Source of the DNA: Cohnella cholangitidis
Lineage (GTDB): Bacteria > Bacillota > Bacilli > Paenibacillales > Paenibacillaceae
Reading direction: 5' to 3'
DNA length: 64,000 nt
NCBI RefSeq assembly: GCF_014107495.1
Contig: NZ_CP041969.1
Coordinates: 5,629,501-5,693,500 of the forward strand
Both the position numbers and the translations under genes were made by a program. Shown piece by piece: positions 1 to 9,600 of the stretch. Position 1 is the first letter of the stretch; the number at the start of each line of letters is the position of its first letter. The notes under the pieces are model-generated. The model had not been told where the DNA came from and did not search any database. It saw only the letters and a program-made list of their open reading frames with translations.

Positions 1-21
1 ACTAGGTATGGAGGGGAAGGA

Positions 22-387
22 ATGAACGTACGCGTAGACCAAAAGGGAAACTCCAGCGTAGCGGTGATCGATAGCGATCAATTGCTTATCGAAGATGTCC
101 AGGGAGCGCTCGATTTGATGGCGACGGTGAGCTATAATGACGGGTGTCACAAACTGCTCCTCCGTCATGCGAATATATCGGAGGCGTTCTTCGATTTAAG
201 TACACGCCTGGCGGGCGAGATTCTTCAGAAGTATACGAACTATCAGGTGAAGCTTGCGATCGTCGGGAATTTCGACGGCTATTCGAGCAAGAGCTTAAAA
301 GACTTTATCTACGAATGCAACAAGGGGAACCAGGTGTTTTTCTTGCCGGATGAGGAGTCCGCTCTCGAAGCGCTTCATCGGGTTTAG
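22..387 (+). CDS. DUF4180 family protein
   Basis: A complete 121-residue protein that I place in the DUF4180 family from its overall pattern: an N-terminal beta strand, a block reading LLLRHANI, FFDLSTRLAGEILQK in the middle and the late segment VGNFDGYSSKSLKDFI. Members are small cytoplasmic proteins of unknown biochemical role, often beside regulators. A strong ribosome site (GGAGGGGAAGGA) ends just before the ATG, which settles the start. No signal peptide or membrane segment is visible. It is followed by about 200 bases before an intrinsic terminator and is not obviously linked to the synthetase operon. Function is not assigned. Confidence 0.8.
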   Translation: MNVRVDQKGNSSVAVIDSDQLLIEDVQGALDLMATVSYNDGCHKLLLRHANISEAFFDLSTRLAGEILQKYTNYQVKLAIVGNFDGYSSKSLKDFIYECNKGNQVFFLPDEESALEALHRV

Positions 388-447
388 GGAAAGCAGCCAC
401 ACCCGGTGCATCCGCCGTTTATTTTTTTCGACATAAATAGACCTTTA

Positions 448-478
448 AAGTGAATATTTTCATGTGAAAAATTCACTT
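448..478. promoter_or_regulatory. 31-bp near-perfect palindrome (operator or hairpin)
   Basis: The outer arms AAGTGAAT (448-455) and ATTCACTT (471-478) are exact reverse complements. The inner arms TTTTCA (457-462) and TGAAAA (465-470) also match, separated by only TG, with a single unpaired A at 456. A two-base loop is poor for an RNA hairpin, so a dimeric repressor site is more likely. It lies 17 bases before the small AT-rich reading frame at 495. No regulator for it is identifiable in the window. Confidence 0.5.
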
Positions 479-494
479 AACAAAAAGGTTGAAA

Positions 495-590
495 ATGGTA
501 AAAGAGATATACAAAGATTTATATCTTGATAAAAAATTTATAAAGTTTTGGATAAATATGTATGGTGAATATGCAAGAATACGGGGTTAG
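495..590 (+). CDS. Possible 31-aa basic peptide
   Basis: An ATG-to-TAG frame of 31 codons, beginning MVKEIYKDLYLDKKF and ending YARIRG, rich in Lys, Tyr, Ile and Phe. A weak ribosome site (AAAAAGG) lies 6 bases before the ATG. The stop codon falls inside the first arm of the intrinsic terminator at 585-612, so a short transcript would carry exactly this frame. The stretch is far more AT-rich than the flanking genes. There is no recognised family. It could be a chance frame in AT-rich DNA; the fit between palindrome, frame and terminator is why it is listed. Confidence 0.3.
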   Translation: MVKEIYKDLYLDKKFIKFWINMYGEYARIRG

Positions 591-612
591 CAAAAAAAGC
601 TAACCTTTTTTT
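585..612 (+). terminator. Intrinsic terminator
   Basis: A perfect 7-bp stem, GGTTAGC (585-591) and GCTAACC (599-605), encloses a loop of seven A and is followed by seven T (606-612). The T tract is only on the plus-strand side, so it ends plus-strand transcription from the DUF4180 gene or from the small frame at 495. Confidence 0.85.
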
Positions 613-705
613 GCGTATAATCGATGCCTTGCACGGAATACAATAGGGGGTGCTCTTGAAGACGCGTTGACGGAATGAGATCGCACAGCATCGGGAAGCT
701 CCCCG

Positions 706-1392
706 TTAAGTAGAAAAGAAAGCAGCGATTTCTTCCAATGAAAGCCGGATCGCGGAAAGTTCGTCAATCGGGATCGAATGGCATACGGATAACATATAAT
801 CGGGTTCGGGTTGCATCGAATGGAGAAACCATGTCCGATCGGACGTTTGCACTTTCGTTCCGGTTGCCTCCGGGAACTGAATTTCAAACGAATCGAGGGG
901 GGTAGACAGTCCGGAGCCTGTCGCTTTGAGATAGCTTTCTTTTTGCGTCCAAATTCGATAGAACGCCGTTAATTTGTTTTCGTCGCCTTGTTCAGATACA
1001 AAGGCGTTTTCGTTACGCGTGAAATACCTGTTCGCTATGCTGGAATATTCGAAATCCCGCATGTACTCGATATCGATGCCGATCTCGCTGCTATCGAAAA
1101 TGCAAGTTACGTAATCTTCCGCATGCGAGAGATTGAAATACAGATGGGGATGGGAAATCAGATAAGGTTTGCCGGAATGCCGATAACCCCACTCTAAATC
1201 TCGTTCCAAGATGCCGTAATGGGTCATAAGGATATAGTTGACGAGTAGTTCGCCGGCAATAGAACGGTTAAAGTCATTGAGCATTTTAAACCTGATCGCT
1301 TTATCCATCCGAGTCTTGGATACGAAGATCGATAACCGTTTGATGAGACTCGCGTGGTATTGATGATCAATTCGAATGAGATAGACTTTCAT
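706..1392 (-). CDS. sfp: Sfp-type 4'-phosphopantetheinyl transferase
   Basis: The enzyme moves phosphopantetheine from CoA to the active serine of carrier domains, turning on the ACP/PCP domains of the neighbouring synthetases. The protein (228 residues) has the GIDIEYM magnesium-binding motif and the IWTQKESYLKATG motif that mark the Sfp group. The frame is open further upstream to 1509, but the ATG at 1392 has AGGAGAG seven bases before it and gives the usual Sfp length and start (MKVYLIR), so I choose it. It is transcribed away from the cluster. A TATAAT-like -10 (1445-1450, minus strand) may serve it. It is the only such enzyme here and the obvious partner of the roughly eight carrier domains. 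Confidence 0.93.
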   Translation of the reverse strand: MKVYLIRIDHQYHASLIKRLSIFVSKTRMDKAIRFKMLNDFNRSIAGELLVNYILMTHYGILERDLEWGYRHSGKPYLISHPHLYFNLSHAEDYVTCIFDSSEIGIDIEYMRDFEYSSIANRYFTRNENAFVSEQGDENKLTAFYRIWTQKESYLKATGSGLSTPLDSFEIQFPEATGTKVQTSDRTWFLHSMQPEPDYMLSVCHSIPIDELSAIRLSLEEIAAFFST

Positions 1393-1784
1393 GCTCAACT
1401 CTCCTGCCCAATTTAATAGAAATGGGTAAGTACAATCATATAACATTATATTCCAAACATATTGTAAGTTATTGGATTTTATTTCACTTAAAAAAATCGA
1501 CAAAATCATCGTATGTATAAGTACTAATCGGGACTATTAGTCTATTCTTTCTGTGTTTTAATAGGTCAAAATGACTATGTAGAAAACTATGAATCCAGTG
1601 ATACAATACAGATCTCACAAAATTTAGCCGAATTAATTCCTATTATATCTGATTTGTATCATTTTTGTTTGTCGCGAATAGCGGCTCTAAATTGGTATAA
1701 ATAAGAAAAGTAATCGCGACCGCGGATTTTTTTTGCTTATTGTGCAAACGTTTGAACAAAGGAATGAGATCGAGGAGGAATAGA
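1393..1784. promoter_or_regulatory. Divergent intergenic region, sfp / synthetase operon
   Basis: This 392-base AT-rich gap separates the divergent sfp gene and the synthetase operon. It holds a TATAAT on the minus strand (1445-1450), a small palindrome GACTATTAGTC (1532-1542) and the CAAACGTTTG palindrome listed separately. A TACAAT element near 1600 has no good -35 partner, so I do not call a definite promoter for the operon. No gene is visible. Confidence 0.5.
1740..1759. promoter_or_regulatory. LacI/CcpA-like palindromic operator before the NRPS operon
   Basis: TTGTGCAAACGTTTGAACAA is a 20-bp palindrome with one mismatched pair. Its core CAAACGTTTG has the central CG typical of LacI-family operators. 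It sits 25 bases before the GTG start at 1785, where a bound repressor would block the transcript. The same 10-bp core recurs inside the operon at 10367-10382. Confidence 0.5.
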
Positions 1785-4700
1785 GTGACGAAACGATATC
1801 ATAATCTTAACGAAGCTTTTGAATCCGCTAGCCGAACGGATAAAGGCATTGTTTTTGTCGAAAAAAACAAGGATCGAAGAGTGCCGTATCATCAACTTTA
1901 CGAACAAGCCAACTCCATTCTTTATCAATTGCAACAAAAAGGCATGAGAGCGGGAGATCTTCTGCTGTTCCAAATCGAAGAGCCGCATCCTTTTCTCGTA
2001 TTCTTCTGGGCGTGCTTGCAAGGCGGCATAATTCCGGTACCTATCACCGTGGGAACAACCGCCGAACATCGCTCGAAGGTTACGCGAATTTGGGAACTTT
2101 CCGGCAGGCCGTATTTGATCGCATCTCCGGAACTGCGCAAATCGTTCGAGGAACAGAACGAGCAGGGCGAACTCGGCCGACCGGCGGCGGAATTTACGGA
2201 GCTCTTGTGGGATACGGACTCCTTCGGGCATGATTATTCCAACAAGGCTGCCGTATATTCCGCCGAAGCTGACGATATAGCATTCATCCAGTATTCGTCG
2301 GGCTCAACGGGAGACCCCAAGGGAGTTATTCTTACCCATCGGAATTTATTAACGAACATTGACGCTATATTGACTTGTTCGAATGCCGTTCCGAGCGACA
2401 GATCGCTTAGTTGGATGCCGCTGACTCACGATATGGGGTTGATCGGGTTTCATTTAGCGCCTCTTGCCGGTTCGATGGATCAATGGATCATGCAGCCGAG
2501 ATTGTTCTTAATGAGACCCCATCTTTGGTTAAGCAAAGCGGACGAATACCGCGTCACCCAGATTTCGTCTCCTAACTTCGGCTATAAGCATGTGTTAAAT
2601 CATCTCAAGCCCGAAGAGGACTACAAATGGGATTTATCCTCCATCAAATTTATTTTTAACGGCGCCGAACCAATATCCGTGCAATTAGCGAACGAATTTC
2701 TAACGCGGATGGAGCGGTATGGTCTACCCAGAAATGCGATGTTTCCCGTTTATGGAATGGCGGAAGCCAGCTTGGCCGTCACTTTCCCGCCGATAGAAGA
2801 GGAGCTTCAAGCCGTTCATATCGAGCGAAAGTCAATCGGAGTCGGAGCTGAGGTCGCGTATGGTCAAGCGGACGGCGCAACAAGCGTAGCGTTCGTCGAT
2901 GTAGGATATCCCGTCAGCGACTGCGAGGTACGAATATGCGATGATACGGATGCACCGCTAGCAGATCACTATATCGGCAACATTCAAATCAAAGGGAACA
3001 ACGTAACTAGAGGTTATTACCGTAACGAAGAAGCCACGAAACGTTTAATCTCCAATGACGGATGGTTGCAAACCGGCGATATCGGATTTATGCGGGAAGG
3101 CAGATTGGTCATTACGGGGCGGAAAAAGGACATTATCTTCGTCAACGGCCGTAATTATTTCCCTCATGATTTGGAACAATCGGCGGAGGAAGTCGAAGGA
3201 GTTGAACTCGGCAAAATCGCGATTTGCGGCGTGGCTAGCGACGAGTTAGGGACCGACGAAATCGTTGTTTTCCTCCAATATCGCGGCAAGGACGAAGCTT
3301 TTGCTTCGATCGCATGGGAGCTAAGAAGGCATTTGAGCAGGAGTACGGGAGTAACCGCGGCCTGCGTCATTCCGATCAAACAAATACCCAAAACGACGAG
3401 CGGCAAGCCGCAGCGATACAAATTGGCGGAACAATATACAAGGGGCGACTTCCAAGAGGGTATCGAAAAGTATCGCGGCATGATGAATAGTCGAATGGAT
3501 TCAAGCTACGAAGGTCCGCATAACGAGGTGGAACGCAAGCTGTCATCGCTATGGTCGAGCGTTATGGGAAACGCGGCCGGAATAACGGATTCCTTCCACG
3601 ATCACGGCGGAGATTCTCTGAAAGCCGCGATGCTTATCGCTCACATTCATAAACATTTTCAGGTGGAAATTCCCGTTAAGCACTTTTACGAAAATGCCAC
3701 AATCCGCTCCATTGCACATTACATTCGCCATTCCGATGCCACTCCCTACGTTTCGATCGAGAGTGCGGAGGCGGCAGCGCATGATCCGGTGTCTCCGGCG
3801 CAACGGAGAATGTATCTTCAGGAACAATTCATCGGGACCGGAACGGCCTACAATATGCCTTTCGCGTTAAAACTCGAAGGGGCAGTCGATGCGGATAGGC
3901 TCGAACGATGTTTACGACAAATCGTTAGCCGGAACGAAGCGTTACGCACGTCATTCGCGATGATCGAAGGCAATGTGCGGCAAATCATTCATCCTAGCGC
4001 GGATGTCCCGTTGGAACGATTGACAACGGACGACCGGAATTTAACGGAACTATTAAGACGACTCATACGACCTTTTGACCTACACAACTTGCCTCTTGTT
4101 CGCAGTACCCTCATCTCAGTGCACTATCGCGTACCCTATCACATCCTTCTCCTAGACATACATCACATTTGTTCTGACGGAATATCCGTAAATCTCTTGC
4201 TTAACGAACTGTTTCAACTGTATCAAGGAATCGAATTGCCGCGGCCTTCCTTGCAGTACCGCGATTACGCGGTGTGGCTGGATAATGCGCCCCGGCATGA
4301 AGAGAAACGTCGGCTAGCCGAGTATTGGTCCGAACGGTTGCATTCGGATTTGCCGACGCTAGATTTGCCTACCGACCTTAAGAGACCCGAGCGAAGAACA
4401 TTCGACGGGGATACGATACGGCTTCCTATTCCGGAGCCTCTATCCATCCGAGTACTCAATCGGATTCAGGAGGAAAAGGTATCGGCGTATGCGTTCTTAA
4501 TGTCGGTATATTCCTTATTGCTTCACAAGTATGCGCGTCAGGATGACCTGATCGTAGGAGCTCTGGCGGCCGGCAGGAATCATGCGGATCTGATGTCGGT
4601 TATGGGAGCTTTTATCGACTATATTCCGGTTCGTTTCCGAATCGATTCCGATTCGAGCTGGTCCGACTATATCCGTAACACGCACCAAGCGATCGTCGAA

Positions 4701-6641
4701 GACTTCGAACATCAGCAAATGCCTTTTGAAGATATCGTATCGCTAACGAACTATACGACGTCTCGGTCCCGCAACCCGTTATTCGATACGATGGTCATCT
4801 TGCATAATCAGCTGGACGTTGCAACAACAGTCGCTTTAAGGGAGATGTCCGTTACGAATTATCCGCTGCCAGGCGGAACGGCGAAGCTGGACATTAAGCT
4901 GGACATCTTCATGCATGGTTTATCGGAATGGGAGTTCGTATGGGAATATAATACGAATTTGTTCCATCGGACGACGATCGAACGGTTCGCTGCCCACTTT
5001 GTTCGCTTGTTAGAGCAAGTAATCGAACGGCCGAATACGAAATTGATAGATTTGATGCTGCTTACTCCCGAGGAACAGCAACGGCAATCGATGGAATGCA
5101 ATCCGGCCGCGGTGCCATTCTCCGAGCATCGCCTTGTGCATCAATGGGTTGAAGAGCAAGCAGAAGAGAGAGCCGATAAAATCGCCGTAGCATTCGATCG
5201 CACGGAATTGTCATACGGACAATTGAACGCCAGGGCGAATCAGCTAGCTCGATTGCTTCGCGAACGGGGAGTGAAGCCGGATAACATCGTACCGATTTCC
5301 GTAGACCGTTCTCCGGCCATGATCGTCGGCATATTGGCTATTTTGAAAGCGGGGGGTGCCTACTTGCCGATAGCGCCGGAAACTCCGGCAGAACGTATCC
5401 GTTACGTTCTCGAAGATAGCGGAGCAAAGTGGCTGCTAGTCAAAGACGATAGGTTCGACGCTATTCCTTTCGATGGCGAACTCATTCGTTTGGATGACGA
5501 GAATATATACGCAGGAGATTCCGCTAACCTCGCGACGGTAACCGAGCCTTATCATTTGGCGTACGTCATTTACACTTCGGGATCGACCGGTAACCCGAAA
5601 GGGGTCATGATCGAGCACCGTTCGGTCATCAATCGATTGGAATGGATGCAAAAGGCGTATCCGCTGAACGAACGCGATGTCATCTTGCAGAAAACGGCGT
5701 TTACGTTCGACGTGTCGGTATGGGAGCTCTTCTGGTGGGCGCAATCCGGCTCGTCGGTACATTTTCTCGTTCCGGGAGGCGAGAAGGATCCGGAAACGAT
5801 CGTGAAGGCAATCGAGAGAAACGGCGTCACGACGATGCATTTCGTGCCCTCCATGCTGCATTTGTTTTTGTCTTACATCGAAGACAATCCGGGACGGATC
5901 GAAGCCTTGCAGAGCTTACGCTATGTGTTCGCAAGCGGAGAAGCTTTGCCGCTGCGGCATGTAGAGCGGTTTAACGTATTGCTTCACGAACGTTACGGCA
6001 CCAAGTTAATCAATTTGTACGGTCCTACGGAAGCGACGGTGGACGTGTCTTATTTCGATTGTTCGGCAGGAGAAGCGTTAAGCTCGGTTCCGATCGGCAA
6101 ACCGATCGACAATACGCAGTTGTATGTCGTCGATAGCCGCAACCGATTGTTACCCCATGGAATTCCGGGAGAGTTGTGCATCGGCGGCGTCGGCTTGGCG
6201 AGAGGATATTTGAACCGACAGGAGCTGACGGCTGAGAAATTCGTGCCGAATCCGTTGCAGCAGGGAGCGCGAATGTATCGCACGGGCGATTTGGCGAAGC
6301 TGCGTTCCGACGGCAACATCGAATATTTAGGGCGACTCGACCACCAAGTGAAAGTTCGCGGCTATCGGATGGAACTAGGCGAGATCGAGCATCATCTGTT
6401 GCAGCACGATGCTATTCAAGAGGCTGTAGTAATCGCCAAAACCGAAGAGGACGGGAATACGGAGTTATATGCTTATCTAGTAGGTCTGCAGCAATTGAAT
6501 GCGGCAGACATCCGTTCGTTCCTGCACAAGCGATTGCCCGAATATATGGTTCCCGCTCATTTCGCGCGAATCGATCGTATGCCCCTCTCTTCCAGCGGTA
6601 AAGCGGACCGCAAAGCATTGGCCGGCGACAAGCGGAAATGA
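1785..6641 (+). CDS. NRPS A: FAAL-ACP-C-A(Ser), lipopeptide loading protein
   Basis: The first synthetase protein (1618 residues). Residues about 10-580 are a fatty acyl-AMP ligase: the P-loop QYSSGSTGDPKGV near 166 and MPLTHDMGLIGFHLAPL identify this group. It would activate a fatty acid and load it on the ACP (GGDSLKA, Ser611). A condensation domain follows (HHICSDG, His793), then an adenylation domain ([11 protein letters not shown] near 1263) ending in SGKADRK. The ten pocket residues read DVWHFSLVDK, the known serine code. The carrier that belongs to this A domain is absent and starts the next protein. The GTG at 1785 is chosen because GAGGAGG lies just upstream; the frame is open from a TTG at 1740 without a good site. 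The stop overlaps the next start (ATGA), so translation is probably coupled. Confidence 0.93.
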   Translation: MTKRYHNLNEAFESASRTDKGIVFVEKNKDRRVPYHQLYEQANSILYQLQQKGMRAGDLLLFQIEEPHPFLVFFWACLQGGIIPVPITVGTTAEHRSKVTRIWELSGRPYLIASPELRKSFEEQNEQGELGRPAAEFTELLWDTDSFGHDYSNKAAVYSAEADDIAFIQYSSGSTGDPKGVILTHRNLLTNIDAILTCSNAVPSDRSLSWMPLTHDMGLIGFHLAPLAGSMDQWIMQPRLFLMRPHLWLSKADEYRVTQISSPNFGYKHVLNHLKPEEDYKWDLSSIKFIFNGAEPISVQLANEFLTRMERYGLPRNAMFPVYGMAEASLAVTFPPIEEELQAVHIERKSIGVGAEVAYGQADGATSVAFVDVGYPVSDCEVRICDDTDAPLADHYIGNIQIKGNNVTRGYYRNEEATKRLISNDGWLQTGDIGFMREGRLVITGRKKDIIFVNGRNYFPHDLEQSAEEVEGVELGKIAICGVASDELGTDEIVVFLQYRGKDEAFASIAWELRRHLSRSTGVTAACVIPIKQIPKTTSGKPQRYKLAEQYTRGDFQEGIEKYRGMMNSRMDSSYEGPHNEVERKLSSLWSSVMGNAAGITDSFHDHGGDSLKAAMLIAHIHKHFQVEIPVKHFYENATIRSIAHYIRHSDATPYVSIESAEAAAHDPVSPAQRRMYLQEQFIGTGTAYNMPFALKLEGAVDADRLERCLRQIVSRNEALRTSFAMIEGNVRQIIHPSADVPLERLTTDDRNLTELLRRLIRPFDLHNLPLVRSTLISVHYRVPYHILLLDIHHICSDGISVNLLLNELFQLYQGIELPRPSLQYRDYAVWLDNAPRHEEKRRLAEYWSERLHSDLPTLDLPTDLKRPERRTFDGDTIRLPIPEPLSIRVLNRIQEEKVSAYAFLMSVYSLLLHKYARQDDLIVGALAAGRNHADLMSVMGAFIDYIPVRFRIDSDSSWSDYIRNTHQAIVEDFEHQQMPFEDIVSLTNYTTSRSRNPLFDTMVILHNQLDVATTVALREMSVTNYPLPGGTAKLDIKLDIFMHGLSEWEFVWEYNTNLFHRTTIERFAAHFVRLLEQVIERPNTKLIDLMLLTPEEQQRQSMECNPAAVPFSEHRLVHQWVEEQAEERADKIAVAFDRTELSYGQLNARANQLARLLRERGVKPDNIVPISVDRSPAMIVGILAILKAGGAYLPIAPETPAERIRYVLEDSGAKWLLVKDDRFDAIPFDGELIRLDDENIYAGDSANLATVTEPYHLAYVIYTSGSTGNPKGVMIEHRSVINRLEWMQKAYPLNERDVILQKTAFTFDVSVWELFWWAQSGSSVHFLVPGGEKDPETIVKAIERNGVTTMHFVPSMLHLFLSYIEDNPGRIEALQSLRYVFASGEALPLRHVERFNVLLHERYGTKLINLYGPTEATVDVSYFDCSAGEALSSVPIGKPIDNTQLYVVDSRNRLLPHGIPGELCIGGVGLARGYLNRQELTAEKFVPNPLQQGARMYRTGDLAKLRSDGNIEYLGRLDHQVKVRGYRMELGEIEHHLLQHDAIQEAVVIAKTEEDGNTELYAYLVGLQQLNAADIRSFLHKRLPEYMVPAHFARIDRMPLSSSGKADRKALAGDKRK

Positions 6642-9600
6642 TGTTAAGCAAACCGTTCATGCCGCCGGAAAGCCGGTTGCAGATTGCCCTGGCTGAGATT
6701 TGGCAAGACGTGCTTCAAGCGGACCGCATCGGAATCGATCATGATTTCTTCGAGTTAGGCGGTCATTCGCTTAAGGCGGCACAGCTCGTGCAAACCGTGC
6801 ATAAAAAGCTTCGGATCGAATTAACTTTGAGCGAGATTTTCAGTTCTCCGACGATTAAAGAGCTGGCGATGCGCTTGGAGAATCGAACGGAAAGCATTCT
6901 CGCTCCGATCGTTCCAACGAAGAGCCGGGATTATTATTCGTTGTCATCCGCGCAAAACCGTCTGTATATTCTGAACAAATTCGAAGGCATCGGAACAACC
7001 TACCATCTTCCGGTCGCATTCGTTGCCGAGGGAACTATCGATCCTATTCGATTCGAACAAGCGGTTCACGCGCTCATCGCCAGACATGAGAGTTTGCGGT
7101 CGACTTTCGATCTCGTTGACGGCGTTCCTATGCAGATGATCCATGAACAGACCGCATTTCGACTCGAATCTTTCGATGGAAATATAGCGAGTATGGAAGA
7201 GACGCTCGAGAAATTCATTCGTCCGTTCGATTTCGACCGCGCTCCTTTAATGCGGGCAGGTCTGAAGGAACGGGCGGATGGAAGGCAATTGATCTTATTC
7301 GATATGCATCATCTAGTATCCGACGGCGTGTCAATGGGCGTTCTCGTTCGGGAATTCGTCGAGCTGTATACGGGAAGAGAGCTTCCCGCATTGCATGTGC
7401 AATACAAAGATTATACGGCTTGGCAAAAGGAGCAATTAACGGCCCCGCCGCTGCTTAAACAACAGCGATACTGGCTGAACGTATTCGCCGACGGCGTGCC
7501 TGCGTTGAATCTTCCCACGGATTTCAAAAGGCCTACCGTCAAATCGTACGAGGGCAACCTTCTGCCATTCAGCTTAACCGCGGAACAAACCCATGCCCTG
7601 AAAAAAATGGCGGGGGATTCGAAAACGACGATGTACATGGTCATGCTGGCGATGTTCAATGTTCTGCTCGCCAAGTATTCCGGCCAAGAGGATATCGTCG
7701 TCGGATCGCCGGTATCGGGAAGATCCCATACGGACGTGAACGGCTTGATCGGAATGTTCGTCAATACGATCCCGTTCAGGAATTATCCATCCGCGGATAA
7801 AACGTTCCAAGAGTTCTTGCAAGAACTGAAGACGAACGCGATTCATGCGTACGACAATCAGGATTATCCGTTCGAAGAGCTGGTCGGCAACTTGCAAGTG
7901 AATCGCGATTTGAGCCGTAATCCCTTGTTCGACGTTATGTTCGTCATGCAGAACATGGATATTCCCGATCTGAAGCTCGACGGGATTAAGTTGGAGCGGG
8001 TAACGATGCCGCATTCGCACGCTAAGTTCGATCTCGCGTTGGAAGTCGTCGAGCAAGCCGACACGCTCTCTTGCCATTTCGAATATTGCACAAGATTATT
8101 TACGGCCGAGACGGTCCAACGTTTCATTTCGCATTTCCAAGCGATCATTTCCAGCGTATTGACGGATCCGCATAAGCGGATCGGCGATATCGAAATGATA
8201 TCGACGCAAGAACGGCACCGGATTTTACGGGAATTCAACGATACCGCATACGATTTTCCGTCGAACGAGACGCTTCATCAGTGGGTGGAAGCCCAAGCGG
8301 AGCTTCGGCCGGAAGGGGTTGCGCTCCTCTATGGGCATACCCGTTTGACGTACGCGGAGTTAAATGCGAAAGCGAACCAATTGGCTCGCGTGTTAAGCAA
8401 GAACGGGGCGGGGCGAGACCGGATTGTCGCGGTTATTGCCGAACGTTCGCCCGAGATGATGATCGCCCTTCTGGCCATATCCAAAGCGGGCGGCGCCTAC
8501 TTGCCGGTCTCTCCCGAAAATCCGGGCGATCGGATCGACTATATGCTCAAGGACAGCGAGGCCGTCATCTTGCTCGCGCAGGAGCGATGGATGGCTGAGC
8601 TTGCGCCACGGATTACTTATTCCGGGATGAAGATCCGTTTAGACGACCCGTCTCATTTTGAAGGCGATGCCTCGAACTTGCCGCAGGAGGCTTCGCCGCG
8701 CGACTTGGCTTATATGATCTACACTTCGGGATCGACCGGAAATCCGAAAGGAGTCATGATCGAACACCGCGCCGTAGCCAATCGAATCCATTGGATGCAG
8801 CGACAATACCCCATCGGCCCGGGTGACGTGATTTTGCAGAAAACGGCGTTTACGTTCGACGTATCCGTCTGGGAACTGTTCTGGTGGAGCTTAGCGGGTG
8901 CAACCGTCTGTTTCTTGGAACCCGGCGGCGAAAAGGATCCCGACAAAATCGTTCAGGCGATCGGGCGTTACAAAGTGACGACAATGCATTTCGTCCCTTC
9001 CATGCTTCATCTCTTCCTTGACTATCTCGAGAGGCGGGCGGACCTCGAAAATTCGGCAGTCTCAAGCTTAGCAAGCTTGAAGCAAGTGTTCGCAAGCGGA
9101 GAGGCTTTGCCGATTCAACAAGCCAATCGATTTTATGAGCTGTTTCGGACTCGCATGGCAACCGCGGCAAAGCTGATTAATTTGTATGGGCCGACCGAAG
9201 CGGCGATCGATGTTACTTATTACGACTGCGTGCCCGATGATCAGGCCGATGCGATTCCGATCGGCAAACCCATTGCCAATATTCAGCTGGTTATCGTGAA
9301 TTCGCACAATGGTTTGCAACCTGCGGGTATTCCCGGCGAGCTATGCATCGCTGGCGTCGGGTTGGCGCGAGGGTATATGAATCGCCCGGAGCTGACGGCG
9401 GAGAAGTTCGTGTCGAATCCATTCGCGCCGGGAACGCTCATGTACCGAACGGGGGATTTGGCGAGATGGCTTCCGGACGGGAACATCGAGTATATGGGCA
9501 GGTTGGACCACCAGGTGAAGCTTCGCGGTTACCGGATCGAGCTTGGAGAGATCGAAGCGGGATTGCTGCGAAACAAAGAGATCGCCGAAGCGGTCGTGCT

